Positions 34,984-42,708 of a stretch of 63,027 bases of DNA are shown piece after piece. Below the pieces are notes generated by a model that made no database searches, was not told where the DNA came from, and worked only from the letters and a program-made list of their open reading frames with translations. The stretch is taken from positions 1 through 63,027 of the forward strand of contig JASJCB010000020.1 of NCBI GenBank assembly GCA_030066195.1, given 5' to 3'. The translations under genes and the position numbers were made by a program. Within the stretch, counting starts at the first letter, position 1, and every line of letters starts with the position of its first letter. This DNA is from Acidobacteriota bacterium. GTDB taxonomy: Bacteria; Acidobacteriota; Holophagae; Acanthopleuribacterales; Acanthopleuribacteraceae.

Positions 34984-37017
34984 TTAAAAACCAAAATCTT
35001 TCAATTCACGCACGTCGGGCTTGCGGTCGCAGGCCCAGCGCCAGACGGCGGCACTGTCGGGCATGAGACCCCGGGTCGTACGGGAAGGCCAGGGGATGGA
35101 ACGCGGCGGAATGCGCCAGGTGATGGTTTTGTAGGCGGTGGGGGCGGGGACCGTGGCCAGGCTCTGGTCCAGGCAGATGACCAGGCGCATCGGCGCGCCG
35201 TGTCCCGGCGCTTGGAACCAGAGACCCGGCCGTTTGGTGCGCGGTCCTCGCGGCAGGTAGAAGCGATTGTCGGTCCAGTCGGCAAGCCTGCCGTGGAGGG
35301 CCGCGATCATGCGGCGGACGGCTATTTCCAGGACGGTGACCCAGGTGGCCAGGTCGGGGTTGGCGGAAGCGGGGTAATACCATTCGGGATGGTCCAGGCG
35401 CGGGTGGCGGATACCGTGATGGCGGTTCAGCATGTACTCGGCTTGAGCGTATTCGCTCATGCAGTTACTCAGGAACCGCCAGGTCCAGTTCATGACCGCC
35501 GCCGGCCCGGGATCGGATTGGGTGAGGGAGGACCAACGGCCGGCCTCGGCAACCTCCGTGGCTTGAAGCACCCTGAAATGCAGGCGCAGGCGGTCAAGGG
35601 CGGACGGGTTTTTGGGTTTGTGGAACAAGCGGCGGCTCATGGCCGTCAAGTTGCCGGATAAATACTCCTCCTGGCGGCAACGCAGGGCGCGGTGGTACAC
35701 CCATTGGAGATGTTGGTCCGCATTGGGGAAAGCCTCTCTCGCATCGCGGCGACTGAACCGCAGGTAATGAGGATGATCCACGGCATCGGCAGTACCCTCG
35801 GATACCGCGTGTTGGGCGGCGCGTAACAATTCCAGACCGTCGAACTCGGTGTTGTCCAGGCCGAAGCCGAAGAAATAAGCCGGCGCTCTCTGAGCAGTAC
35901 CCGACCGATGGCGTCCCAGTTCCTCGTAGATGCCTCGGAAGGTGTCGTGAATCACGGGGTCTGCGCCGGAGTAGGAGCAAAATACGGTCGTGCGCGTACG
36001 CAGCAGAGTCGCCAGGTAGTCGCGGGACCAATGGTCCTGGCGCCAGTTCTGGATCTCGCGGTAGGTGAAGACGACGGCCTTCAGATAGCGGCGCAAGACC
36101 TTCAGGTCATCCTCCGTTCGGTTGTCCGGCAGGCAGCGTTTGCGGCGGCGCCTGTATTCCAGGGCACAACCGTGGAACTTGAGCAGGATGGCGCCGGTTT
36201 GGGCGGCGGCGCGGTCAAAGAAGTCGCGAGCATGGCGGATGACCTGGGTGGATTCGAAGGGCGTGCGCGGCGCGCCCTTGACAGGCGGGCAATTGCAACC
36301 CATGCCGGACAGTCGGGCGGCGCCTTCCAGCAGCAGGTCGTAGTTGGTGGTGAGGATGGGGTTGGCCAGTCCCTCGCGAGCCAGGCGGGCCAGGATGTGG
36401 TGCCGGGGCTTGAACCGGTTTTGGTATTTCTTTTCAACCTCGGTGATATCGGGATCTTCGGGAGCGCCCGCCATGGATTCTTCACAGGCGAAACCCTGGG
36501 TGTCCAAGAACAGGGCCTTGCCGTTTTCGGGTGCGCCGAGGGCCCAAAGGTAGGAGAGTTCCATGGGGAGAAGCGACGGGCAGTTTGAGTCCAGGTCTTG
36601 CATGGTTCGGTTTTCTATTTGATTGACCCGTTCGGCGAAGTCCGCAACGTCTTCTTCGGGCAGATCCTCTTTTAATTGGGTGAGCAACTGACCATAGACC
36701 GTGACCATCCAATCGTTGGTGGCGTAGTATTTACTCGCAAGTTCCTTGACCGTATCCCAGGTGTCCGGGGCGGTTTTCAGATCGAAGATGGTGGTCAGCG
36801 CCCGGCGCAAGGGTTCGTAATCATCCGGCTTGAACTGGGCGGCGGCCACATCGATCACGGCCAGGAAGCGGGAGAGCAGGCGGGCGATGAGACGTTCGGC
36901 GGAATTGCCTTCGCTGTCGCGGGAGAAGCCGGCGCCGACGAAAAATACGACGCGGCCCTTGGCGACATCATCGGCCAGGGCATTCAGGCTGTCCACGTTG
37001 AAGGCGTTGAGGCTCAT
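34984..37017 (-). CDS. SIR2-domain protein, second gene of the TIR-SIR2-ATPase operon
   Basis: A 677-residue protein with an N-terminal SIR2-like NAD-binding domain: VVFFVGAGFSRD (residues 23-34, the GAG-x-S motif), LTTNYD (222-227) and LLKFHGC (278-284, containing the usual catalytic His). In bacterial defence proteins this domain hydrolyses NAD+ and causes abortive infection. The remaining 380 residues (RYLKAVVFTYREIQNW, TTVFCSYSGADPVIH, then a helical C-terminal half with RPGLWFQAPGHGAPMRLVICLDQS) have no family I can name; no SLOG or macro domain is evident. Its start overlaps the TIR gene stop (ATGA), so the two are made together. Effector role is inferred. Confidence 0.8.
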   Translation of the reverse strand: MSLNAFNVDSLNALADDVAKGRVVFFVGAGFSRDSEGNSAERLIARLLSRFLAVIDVAAAQFKPDDYEPLRRALTTIFDLKTAPDTWDTVKELASKYYATNDWMVTVYGQLLTQLKEDLPEEDVADFAERVNQIENRTMQDLDSNCPSLLPMELSYLWALGAPENGKALFLDTQGFACEESMAGAPEDPDITEVEKKYQNRFKPRHHILARLAREGLANPILTTNYDLLLEGAARLSGMGCNCPPVKGAPRTPFESTQVIRHARDFFDRAAAQTGAILLKFHGCALEYRRRRKRCLPDNRTEDDLKVLRRYLKAVVFTYREIQNWRQDHWSRDYLATLLRTRTTVFCSYSGADPVIHDTFRGIYEELGRHRSGTAQRAPAYFFGFGLDNTEFDGLELLRAAQHAVSEGTADAVDHPHYLRFSRRDAREAFPNADQHLQWVYHRALRCRQEEYLSGNLTAMSRRLFHKPKNPSALDRLRLHFRVLQATEVAEAGRWSSLTQSDPGPAAVMNWTWRFLSNCMSEYAQAEYMLNRHHGIRHPRLDHPEWYYPASANPDLATWVTVLEIAVRRMIAALHGRLADWTDNRFYLPRGPRTKRPGLWFQAPGHGAPMRLVICLDQSLATVPAPTAYKTITWRIPPRSIPWPSRTTRGLMPDSAAVWRWACDRKPDVRELKDFGF

Positions 37018-38993
37018 GCTTGCAGCACCCCGGCGAGTTGATGGAAGGCGGTTTCATTTCGGGCCAGGGTCCATTGACGCCAAAGCGGGTCGGGGCGATC
37101 CCGGTGGCGGGTTTTCAGGTCTTGGAGGAGTGCTTGGGGGGATTGGTTGGCGACGATGTCTTTTAGTTGGTCGGGTTGCAGGGCGATGAGGAGCTCGGGG
37201 TTTGCTCGGCGGTCGAGGACCAGAAGGTAGAGCAGATCAAGCAGATCTTCCGGGGAGAGGGGCTCCGGCGGTGTGTCTGCTTTGAGGGCTTCGGCCAGTT
37301 TGCGGTCCCATTCGTCGGTGGCGTAATCGTATTTCTTTTTTTGATCGATGGCGCTTTGGTAGTGCGCCAGCATTTCTTCGCGTTTGCCTTGCTTGCCTAG
37401 GATTTCGCCTCGGTTCCAGGTGGATTCTGCCAGTTTGAGGGGTAGGCCTGATTCCCCGAAGATCGCGTGTCCTTTTTGATGCTGGACCATGGCTTCGTCA
37501 TGACGACCCCAGTCACTTAGGATGAGAGCCTGGTTTATGTAGCTTTCCGCCAGGTGTTCCTTGATGCCGGTATCCAAACTGATGGCCTTTACCTGCTTAT
37601 GGAGCTTCATGGCTTCGTCTAGTTTTCCCAGGTCTCTTAAGATCTCTGCCTGGTTATTGTAACTGATTGCCAAGGCGGCCCGATCGCCAGATTTCTCTAT
37701 GAGCGCCTGCGCTTTCTTGTGAAGGGCCATGGCCTTATCCAACTTTCCCCAAGCCCTCAAGATCAAGGCCTGGTTACCATAACTTGCAGACAAGCCAGCA
37801 CGGTTTCCCAATTCCTCCTGAAGCGCCTGTTCTTTCTGGTGGAGGGCCATGGCCTCTTCCAACTTCCCCTGAGCTTTCAAGATCAATGCCTGGTGGCCGT
37901 AACTAGCGGCTAGGGCTGCGTGATTTCCTAATTCCTCCTGAAGCTCCTGCTGTTTCTTGAATAGCATCATGGCCTCTTCCAACTTTCCCCAATCCCTCAA
38001 GATCGAGGCCTGGCCGAAGTAACATTCAGCATGCACATATCGGTCGCCAGGGAAACGCCTGATGATTTGGTTGGTTACATCCAGATAGAATTTGCCATGC
38101 CCACGTGAATCGCAATATCTCCAAAAAGTCGCATCCGCCCACTTGGTCAATCGACTGTCCCCCATCTCATCCAACCGCTGGACCGCCTCTCTTGCTTGGG
38201 GCAACCAACGGTCTTTCTTGGAATAATGGGTTTCATCTTTCTTATCTGTATAAACACTTTGCACCAAATCGAGGAATCGATTCACGATTTTGGTATCGGT
38301 TTCCCTGTCTCGTAAGATCTCGCGGACCCTTGCGGACAACTCAAAGGCCTTGTCTTCACCATCCACCTGGAGACACAGTGTACGGGCGCAGAGTTGCTTG
38401 AGTTGCCGTTCCAATTTTTCTTCGTAGGTACCCAAAAGGCGAGCTAAAAAATCGAACGGGATGGGACCCGGTGCGCATTGGGCCATTAACCGCAGGGTGT
38501 GATCGTAACTTTTGTTTCGAGAGAATTCTGGAAGGTTTCCCAGCAGCGCATTCAAATCCCTCTCATCACTCTGAAAACATAAAGGCAGGGTTTCTATTTT
38601 TCCTAAAAGTCTTCTCAAGCTCCGATTCCAAGACCTATGCATAACAATGGGCTTTAACCATTTAATTCCGCGGTCTTTGGAAAGGAGCAGCGGTATGTCG
38701 TCCATATTTATTTGGACAGGTATGATGGTAATTGAGGGTGTGAATTCAAGATGACCGAGTTTGATCTCATTTAGCATCTCGTGCCACCTCGGAGGCGCCT
38801 TTCGCCTCGAAAGGCAATAGACCACACAAACCACATCCTGAACTGTGATTGGCCGGGATATTGATTTCAGCCAATCTAACCCATTCTCGCCAGCAGTCAC
38901 ACGGATACCGGCCTTTACCAGATCATCGTACAGGCGTTTTGCTTTTTCCCGATCTTCCGGTGAATATGCTAGGAGAACATGACGTTGGGGCAT
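37014..38993 (-). CDS. TIR-winged helix-TPR protein, first gene of the TIR-SIR2-ATPase operon
   Basis: A 659-residue protein. Residues 1-145 are a TIR domain: HVLLAYSPEDREKAKRLYDDL, ITVQDVVCVVYCLSRRKAP and PRWHEMLNEIKLG, with Glu72 and Glu76 as candidates for the catalytic Glu, then IIPVQINMDDIPLLL. Residues 165-260 resemble the winged-helix arm that follows the NTPase in NLR-like proteins (LRLMAQCAPGPIPFDFLARLL, ELSARVREILRD), but no NTPase is present. Residues 330-560 are TPRs of 40 residues (GKLEEAMALHQKEQALQEEL). GAGGTCTTC precedes the ATG. TIR domains in such settings cleave NAD+ or make cyclic-ADPR signals. Sensor and signal-maker roles are inference. Confidence 0.8.
   Translation of the reverse strand: MPQRHVLLAYSPEDREKAKRLYDDLVKAGIRVTAGENGLDWLKSISRPITVQDVVCVVYCLSRRKAPPRWHEMLNEIKLGHLEFTPSITIIPVQINMDDIPLLLSKDRGIKWLKPIVMHRSWNRSLRRLLGKIETLPLCFQSDERDLNALLGNLPEFSRNKSYDHTLRLMAQCAPGPIPFDFLARLLGTYEEKLERQLKQLCARTLCLQVDGEDKAFELSARVREILRDRETDTKIVNRFLDLVQSVYTDKKDETHYSKKDRWLPQAREAVQRLDEMGDSRLTKWADATFWRYCDSRGHGKFYLDVTNQIIRRFPGDRYVHAECYFGQASILRDWGKLEEAMMLFKKQQELQEELGNHAALAASYGHQALILKAQGKLEEAMALHQKEQALQEELGNRAGLSASYGNQALILRAWGKLDKAMALHKKAQALIEKSGDRAALAISYNNQAEILRDLGKLDEAMKLHKQVKAISLDTGIKEHLAESYINQALILSDWGRHDEAMVQHQKGHAIFGESGLPLKLAESTWNRGEILGKQGKREEMLAHYQSAIDQKKKYDYATDEWDRKLAEALKADTPPEPLSPEDLLDLLYLLVLDRRANPELLIALQPDQLKDIVANQSPQALLQDLKTRHRDRPDPLWRQWTLARNETAFHQLAGVLQA
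37488..38010 (-). repeat. 120-bp TPR-coding DNA repeats
   Basis: The CATGGC(C/T)TC landmark recurs exactly every 120 bases (37488, 37608, 37728, 37848, 37968), one per 40-residue TPR. The units at 37728-37967 are the most alike. This indicates recent repeat amplification in the sensor-like part of the TIR-TPR gene. Confidence 0.8.
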
Positions 38994-39023
38994 GAAGACC
39001 TCGTTCTTTAGGATTGGCGCCTC

Positions 39024-39032
39024 ATTCTAACA
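39024..39032 (-). promoter_or_regulatory. extended -10 promoter of the TIR-SIR2-ATPase operon
   Basis: On the minus strand TGT-TAGAAT, 30 bases upstream of the TIR-TPR start codon. No clear -35. A matching TGC-TAGAAT faces the other way at 39116-39124. Confidence 0.4.
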
Positions 39033-39115
39033 TGCGGATTCTGTTCATGGATCAGCGCAAAAAATCGTTTATTGCCCGGCGAACGCCCATTGCCCGATTC
39101 ATCCTCGGGAGCCTC

Positions 39116-39124
39116 TGCTAGAAT
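39116..39124 (+). promoter_or_regulatory. extended -10 promoter of the Rpn-like gene
   Basis: TGC-TAGAAT, 47 bases upstream of the ATG at 39172. No clear -35. Confidence 0.4.
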
Positions 39125-39171
39125 GCGGGTTATCGGTTCCGGCGCCACATCTTTCCTCGGAACCAATTTTG

Positions 39172-40134
39172 ATGAATCATGAGGTTCCATTGATCGATGA
39201 AAAGATTGATTGGCACGACATTCTCCAAACCATCCTGGATAACCATCTGGCAATGATGTCCGGGAAACAAATCCTGGAAACCGAACGCGAGGTTTCCAAG
39301 CACATGCGGATCGATTACTATTGCCGAACCGCTCCCGGCCGGCCTGAAGATCCGGCAGAAAATGTAGAAGGGATTCGTCCCTTCGACCACCTGCTGGAAT
39401 ACAATGTCTTCGAGTACAAAAGCATCCATGAAACCCTCAACGAGCGCATGTTCCGAGAGTACGCCGCGCGTGCCATTATCTTCGAGACCCGCCACGGCGA
39501 GCAATCGCTTCAGGACAAGCTGACCCTGAATATCATCTTGACCCGGGTGCCGCGAAACCTTTTACAGAACCCGAATTACAGCTTCACGGCCGTGACGCCT
39601 TGGAAGTACCGATGCGATTTCCAGGGCTTGCCGGTGTACCTCCTCATCCAACGAAAAATGCGCAACATCAACGGCGGTGAGCCGTTGGCCTACCTCCAGG
39701 TTCTGGAGGGCGATCCGCGCTACCGCAAGGAAGTTTGGGGCAACTTGATCGAGCAAAATTTGACTGGCGAGAAAGACCTGGAAGGCATTATGATAAGGAT
39801 AAGCAGGGAGGCTTATATGAGCATTGCCGAGCGTATCATTGAAAGAGCACGTCCCATCATTGCCAAGCAAGCCATCGAGGGCGCACGTTCTACAATTGCA
39901 AAGGAAGCCATTGAAGGCGCACGTCCTACGATTGCCAAAGAGGCGGTCGAAGGCGCCAGACCCCGAATCATCGAAGAAGCAAGGCCGAGGCTCCTGTTTG
40001 AAGGGAAGATGCAGACACTCACCCGCCTCCTCGATAAGAAAGACCTGTGGCATAAATACGGAGACGCCCTGCAATCGGCACGGACGCTCGCGGAATTAGA
40101 TGAAATCGAAGCAAAAATTATGGAAGACCTTTAA
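39172..40134 (+). CDS. Rpn-family recombination-promoting nuclease (RpnL-like)
   Basis: A 320-residue protein of the Rpn/PD-(D/E)XK transposase-like group. The N-terminal 210 residues hold the nuclease core: MRIDYYCRT, LLEYNVFEYKSIHETLNERMFREYAA (Asp...Glu-x-Lys) and TPWKYRCDFQGLPVYLLIQ. From residue 216 the chain is helical and repetitive, with three 12-residue units (ARP-I-AKEAIEG pattern), then KMQTLTRLLDKKDLWHKYGDAL. In E. coli Rpn proteins, toxic anti-phage nucleases are restrained by a small protein made from an internal start. Here an internal ATG with a strong ribosome site occurs at 39817, and a free copy of that part follows the gene. Confidence 0.75.
   Translation: MNHEVPLIDEKIDWHDILQTILDNHLAMMSGKQILETEREVSKHMRIDYYCRTAPGRPEDPAENVEGIRPFDHLLEYNVFEYKSIHETLNERMFREYAARAIIFETRHGEQSLQDKLTLNIILTRVPRNLLQNPNYSFTAVTPWKYRCDFQGLPVYLLIQRKMRNINGGEPLAYLQVLEGDPRYRKEVWGNLIEQNLTGEKDLEGIMIRISREAYMSIAERIIERARPIIAKQAIEGARSTIAKEAIEGARPTIAKEAVEGARPRIIEEARPRLLFEGKMQTLTRLLDKKDLWHKYGDALQSARTLAELDEIEAKIMEDL
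39817..40134 (+). CDS. internal in-frame ORF of the Rpn gene (RpnS-like candidate)
   Basis: ATG at 39817 is in frame with the Rpn-like gene (codon 216) and follows AGGGAGGCTTAT, a ribosome site unexpected inside a gene. It would give a 105-residue helical protein (MSIAERIIERARPIIAK and the repeats). This matches the gene-within-gene layout of RpnL/RpnS, in which the short product blocks the long nuclease. Translation from this start is inferred, but supported by the duplicated stand-alone copy at 40227 with the same ribosome site. Confidence 0.55.
   Translation: MSIAERIIERARPIIAKQAIEGARSTIAKEAIEGARPTIAKEAVEGARPRIIEEARPRLLFEGKMQTLTRLLDKKDLWHKYGDALQSARTLAELDEIEAKIMEDL
39835..39965 (+). repeat. 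three 36-bp repeats in the Rpn C-terminal region
   Basis: Units encoding ARPIIAKQAIEG, ARSTIAKEAIEG and ARPTIAKEAVEG, followed by partial units. The free copy at 40227 retains only one, so unit number varies between the two loci. Confidence 0.75.
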
Positions 40135-40226
40135 CTCCGGCGAGCCGACGTATTCTTATCGGTAGCAACTTGTAGGTCGGTACCAGATCATCAAACAGGG
40201 ATTTGACGATAAGGAGGGAGGCTTAT

Positions 40227-40448
40227 ATGAGCATTGCCGAGCGCATCATTGAAAGAGCACGTCCCATCATTGCCAAAGAGGCCATTGAGGGTGCCAAACC
40301 TGCATTCTTGTTCGAAGGAAAGATGCAGACCCTTACCCGCCTCCTCAATAAGAAAGACCTCCGGCATAAATACGGAGACGCCCTGCAATCGGCGCGGACG
40401 CTCGCGGAATTGGACGAAATCGAAGCAAAAATAATAGATGACCTTTAA
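40227..40448 (+). CDS. stand-alone RpnS-like small protein (duplicate of the Rpn C-terminus)
   Basis: A 73-residue ORF: MSIAERIIERARPIIAKEAI, then EGKMQTLTRLLNKKDLRHKY and a near-identical tail to the Rpn-like gene upstream. It starts at the equivalent internal ATG, with the stronger ribosome site AAGGAGGGAGGCTTAT. Compared with the parent it lacks two of the three 12-residue repeats. Either it is a translated antitoxin-like protein freed from its nuclease, or a decaying tandem duplication. The near-perfect reading frame and the preserved ribosome site favour function. Confidence 0.55.
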   Translation: MSIAERIIERARPIIAKEAIEGAKPAFLFEGKMQTLTRLLNKKDLRHKYGDALQSARTLAELDEIEAKIIDDL

Positions 40449-40583
40449 CTCCGACGGCCCGGAGCCGGGACAACGGGAACATCCTTAAAATCAGGCGGCA
40501 TGGCTACATCGAAAGCGCCTGGCAACTATCTTGCTCTGCCTGGTCTCGTGTATGATATGTGTTTTTGACGGAGTTGCCCATCG

Positions 40584-41951
40584 ATGTCCCGGTTATCCCA
40601 TCACCAAAATCTGCTGACCGCAATCATGATCGCGGCCTTTGCCGTGTTCTCCATTCTCAATATGTTCCGCGCCTATTTCGATTTCAGTATCTACAGCGGC
40701 GACTACACCATTTTCGAACAGGCTTTCTACAACACCACGCGAGGCCAATGGTTTCGAACCACCTTCGAGGGCGGCAACCACCTGGGTGTCCATTTCTCTC
40801 CCATCCTTTTCCTTTTCGTGCCCTTGATGGCCGTCGCGAAATCGCTCACCGTTCTGATTGCCGTGCACATTTGTCTGACCGCCTACGCCATATGGCTGCT
40901 CTATCGTCACAACCGGGAAGCGGGGTTCGGGGATGTGGGCCTCGTCATCGTCACCATGTTTCTGTTTCACTCCACCATAACGCATAACACGCGTATTTTC
41001 TATGAGTTGTCTCTTCTGCCGCTCCCCTTCGTCGGCGCTTTTATCAGCTATGAAAAGGAGCGCTTCCGTTCCTTTATGGTCCAGCTGTTCGTAATCGCCT
41101 GCATCCGCGAGAACCTGTTCGTTTTGATCGGCTCCTGGGGTCTGTTGGCCTTCAGTTTCGGCCGACGCGGGCCCTGGGTTTGGGGTCCGTTGACCCTTGC
41201 CGGCCTGCATTTCGCCATTGCCAACCTGATCATTCCGCCCATGTTCGACCACACGCTTCAGGTAGGCTTGCTCTCTTTTTACAAGGGCTACGGCCATACA
41301 CCCGCCGAGATTCTGGCCAATCTTCAAAAAGACCCCTTGCTGCCGCTTCGTTTCCTTTTCAAGGAGAGTAAGTTCGATTACCTGACGGGCATCCTCATAC
41401 CATTTCTATTGGTTCTGCCGTTCTTTCGCCGGTGGTGGCTGCCCGCGTTGCCCACGCTTGTATTCATTCTGTTCTCTACCGGGCATCGCGTGATTGTACC
41501 CACCTACCATTACAGTTTGGAAATTATCCTCTGGCTGGGCATTTCCACCCTGATATTATTGCGGGACAAGCCGGATTTCTTCAAACGAACCGGGGTCAAG
41601 CGGTTCCTGGCCGTGTTGCCGCTACTGGTGACGGCAAATTATGTCTACCGAGGGGGAGACGCCCTGGTCCGGTTACACGCCGGTCTGAACAGTGAGCGCC
41701 TGGCTCAGTTCCGAACCATCAGCGCGCAGATCCCCCTGGAAGCACCGGTCCTGGCCGAGTACCGATTCTGCAACCATATGGCCCGTCGCGATCATATCTA
41801 CTTCCTGCATATGAAAAATGAAGAAAGCCTGAAGCAACCGGTGGATTACGCGCTCATCGAGGGCGAACTACCCTTCCCAATTCCCGAATCCTGGCGTCCG
41901 ACCAGTGAATCCGGCCCATTCACCCTGTACCGGGTCGGCGGTCCCCCTTGA
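40584..41951 (+). CDS. DUF2079 integral membrane protein
   Basis: A 455-residue protein with about ten membrane segments. The start (FDFSIYSGDYTIFEQAFYNTTRGQWFRTTFEGGNHLGVHFSPILFL) is the DUF2079 signature: F-D...D-x-x-F-EQ and a late HFSP. The family resembles polyprenyl-phosphate-sugar glycosyltransferases of the GT-C type, with the active site in the first periplasmic loop. The sugar acceptor is unknown. The C-terminal 150 residues are periplasmic. The stop codon lies in the loop of the following terminator. Confidence 0.75.
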   Translation: MSRLSHHQNLLTAIMIAAFAVFSILNMFRAYFDFSIYSGDYTIFEQAFYNTTRGQWFRTTFEGGNHLGVHFSPILFLFVPLMAVAKSLTVLIAVHICLTAYAIWLLYRHNREAGFGDVGLVIVTMFLFHSTITHNTRIFYELSLLPLPFVGAFISYEKERFRSFMVQLFVIACIRENLFVLIGSWGLLAFSFGRRGPWVWGPLTLAGLHFAIANLIIPPMFDHTLQVGLLSFYKGYGHTPAEILANLQKDPLLPLRFLFKESKFDYLTGILIPFLLVLPFFRRWWLPALPTLVFILFSTGHRVIVPTYHYSLEIILWLGISTLILLRDKPDFFKRTGVKRFLAVLPLLVTANYVYRGGDALVRLHAGLNSERLAQFRTISAQIPLEAPVLAEYRFCNHMARRDHIYFLHMKNEESLKQPVDYALIEGELPFPIPESWRPTSESGPFTLYRVGGPP

Positions 41952-41963
41952 ACAAGGGGGTTT
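41943..41963 (+). terminator. terminator overlapping the DUF2079 stop codon
   Basis: CCCCCTT (41943-41949) and AAGGGGG (41954-41960) pair perfectly around GAAC, followed by TTTGCCGTTT. The TGA stop is split between stem and loop. Confidence 0.7.
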
Positions 41964-42016
41964 GCCGTTTCTCCAGTCATGTTAGGGAGTTGTTACCACT
42001 TTTTTAAAATTAACCC

Positions 42017-42045
42017 TTGTACTCCAGGCCAAGATTCAGTATCAT
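42017..42045 (+). promoter_or_regulatory. tRNA-Ala promoter
   Basis: TTGTAC (42017-42022), a 17-base spacer, TATCAT (42040-42045); the mature tRNA begins 16 bases later. Confidence 0.6.
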
Positions 42046-42060
42046 TCGCGTTGCTCGGAT

Positions 42061-42136
42061 GGGGCCATAGCTCAGCTGGGAGAGCGTCGCACTGGCAGTG
42101 CGAAGGTCAGGGGTTCAAGTCCCCTTGGCTCCACCA
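42061..42136 (+). tRNA. tRNA-Ala (GGC)
   Basis: A 76-base tRNA. Acceptor GGGGCCA pairs with TGGCTCC (one G-T), D arm GCTCAGCTGGGAGAGC, anticodon stem CGCAC/GTGCG with loop TGGCA giving anticodon GGC, T arm GGGGTTCAAGTCCCC, discriminator A and an encoded CCA (42134-42136). It is monocistronic with its own promoter and terminator. Confidence 0.97.
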
Positions 42137-42157
42137 ACCTCCTTAAGAATTTCCAAC

Positions 42158-42186
42158 AAGCCGCCGCAGGGCGGCTTTTGTTGTTT
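42158..42186 (+). terminator. tRNA-Ala terminator
   Basis: AAGCCGCC / GGGCGGCTT stem with a GCA-type loop and a TTTGTTGTTT tail, 22 bases after the tRNA. Confidence 0.85.
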
Positions 42187-42330
42187 ATATAGACATGTAA
42201 CCGGTGTTCGCCGCTCACAATACCATCGGTATCATCTCGTAATACGATTGGGTTTCACCTACCGGCCCGGGGTCAGGGCGCTTACATTTCCCCTAGAGGG
42301 TCCGCAATAAAGGTCCCAAGGAGGTTTCCC

Positions 42331-42690
42331 ATGAAAGCTCTTGCTGTTTTGCGCTACCTCGCCCGTATTCCGGCCGCCCTGCTTGCGTTGCTGGTGCTTA
42401 CCTTCGCCGTCGGCGAAAGACTCGATGTCACCGTGCTGACAGCCAAGGAAAGTCTGTTGATGTCTTTTATGTTCGTCATGTGGATCGGCCTGATCCTGGG
42501 ATGGCTGCGCGAAAACCTCGGCGGCATTCTGGTTCTGGCCGGTTTCGCGGCTTTCTACATCACCGAGTGGGTCACTCGGGGTTCCGTTCCCTTCAGCTGG
42601 GTGTTTATGCTTTTTCCGGTTTGCGGCTTGCTTTATCTGCTGTCCTGGTGGATGCATCACTTATCCCGGCATACCGCTACGGCAACCTGA
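42331..42690 (+). CDS. small four-helix membrane protein, hypothetical
   Basis: A 119-residue protein with four predicted membrane helices (residues 10-27, 40-60, 64-82 and 88-108), separated by short charged loops, and a C-terminal WWMHHLSRH tail. Similar small proteins are often annotated DUF7670-like; I cannot assign a function. AAGGAGG lies seven bases before the ATG. Its 3' end faces the kynureninase gene. Confidence 0.65.
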   Translation: MKALAVLRYLARIPAALLALLVLTFAVGERLDVTVLTAKESLLMSFMFVMWIGLILGWLRENLGGILVLAGFAAFYITEWVTRGSVPFSWVFMLFPVCGLLYLLSWWMHHLSRHTATAT

Positions 42691-42708
42691 TACCGGCGTT
42701 TCGGCCTG

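Noticed and set aside
39008..39253. Minus-strand ORF in the promoter region of the TIR operon
   Set aside because: It overlaps the start of the Rpn-like gene and both promoter boxes and has no family similarity.
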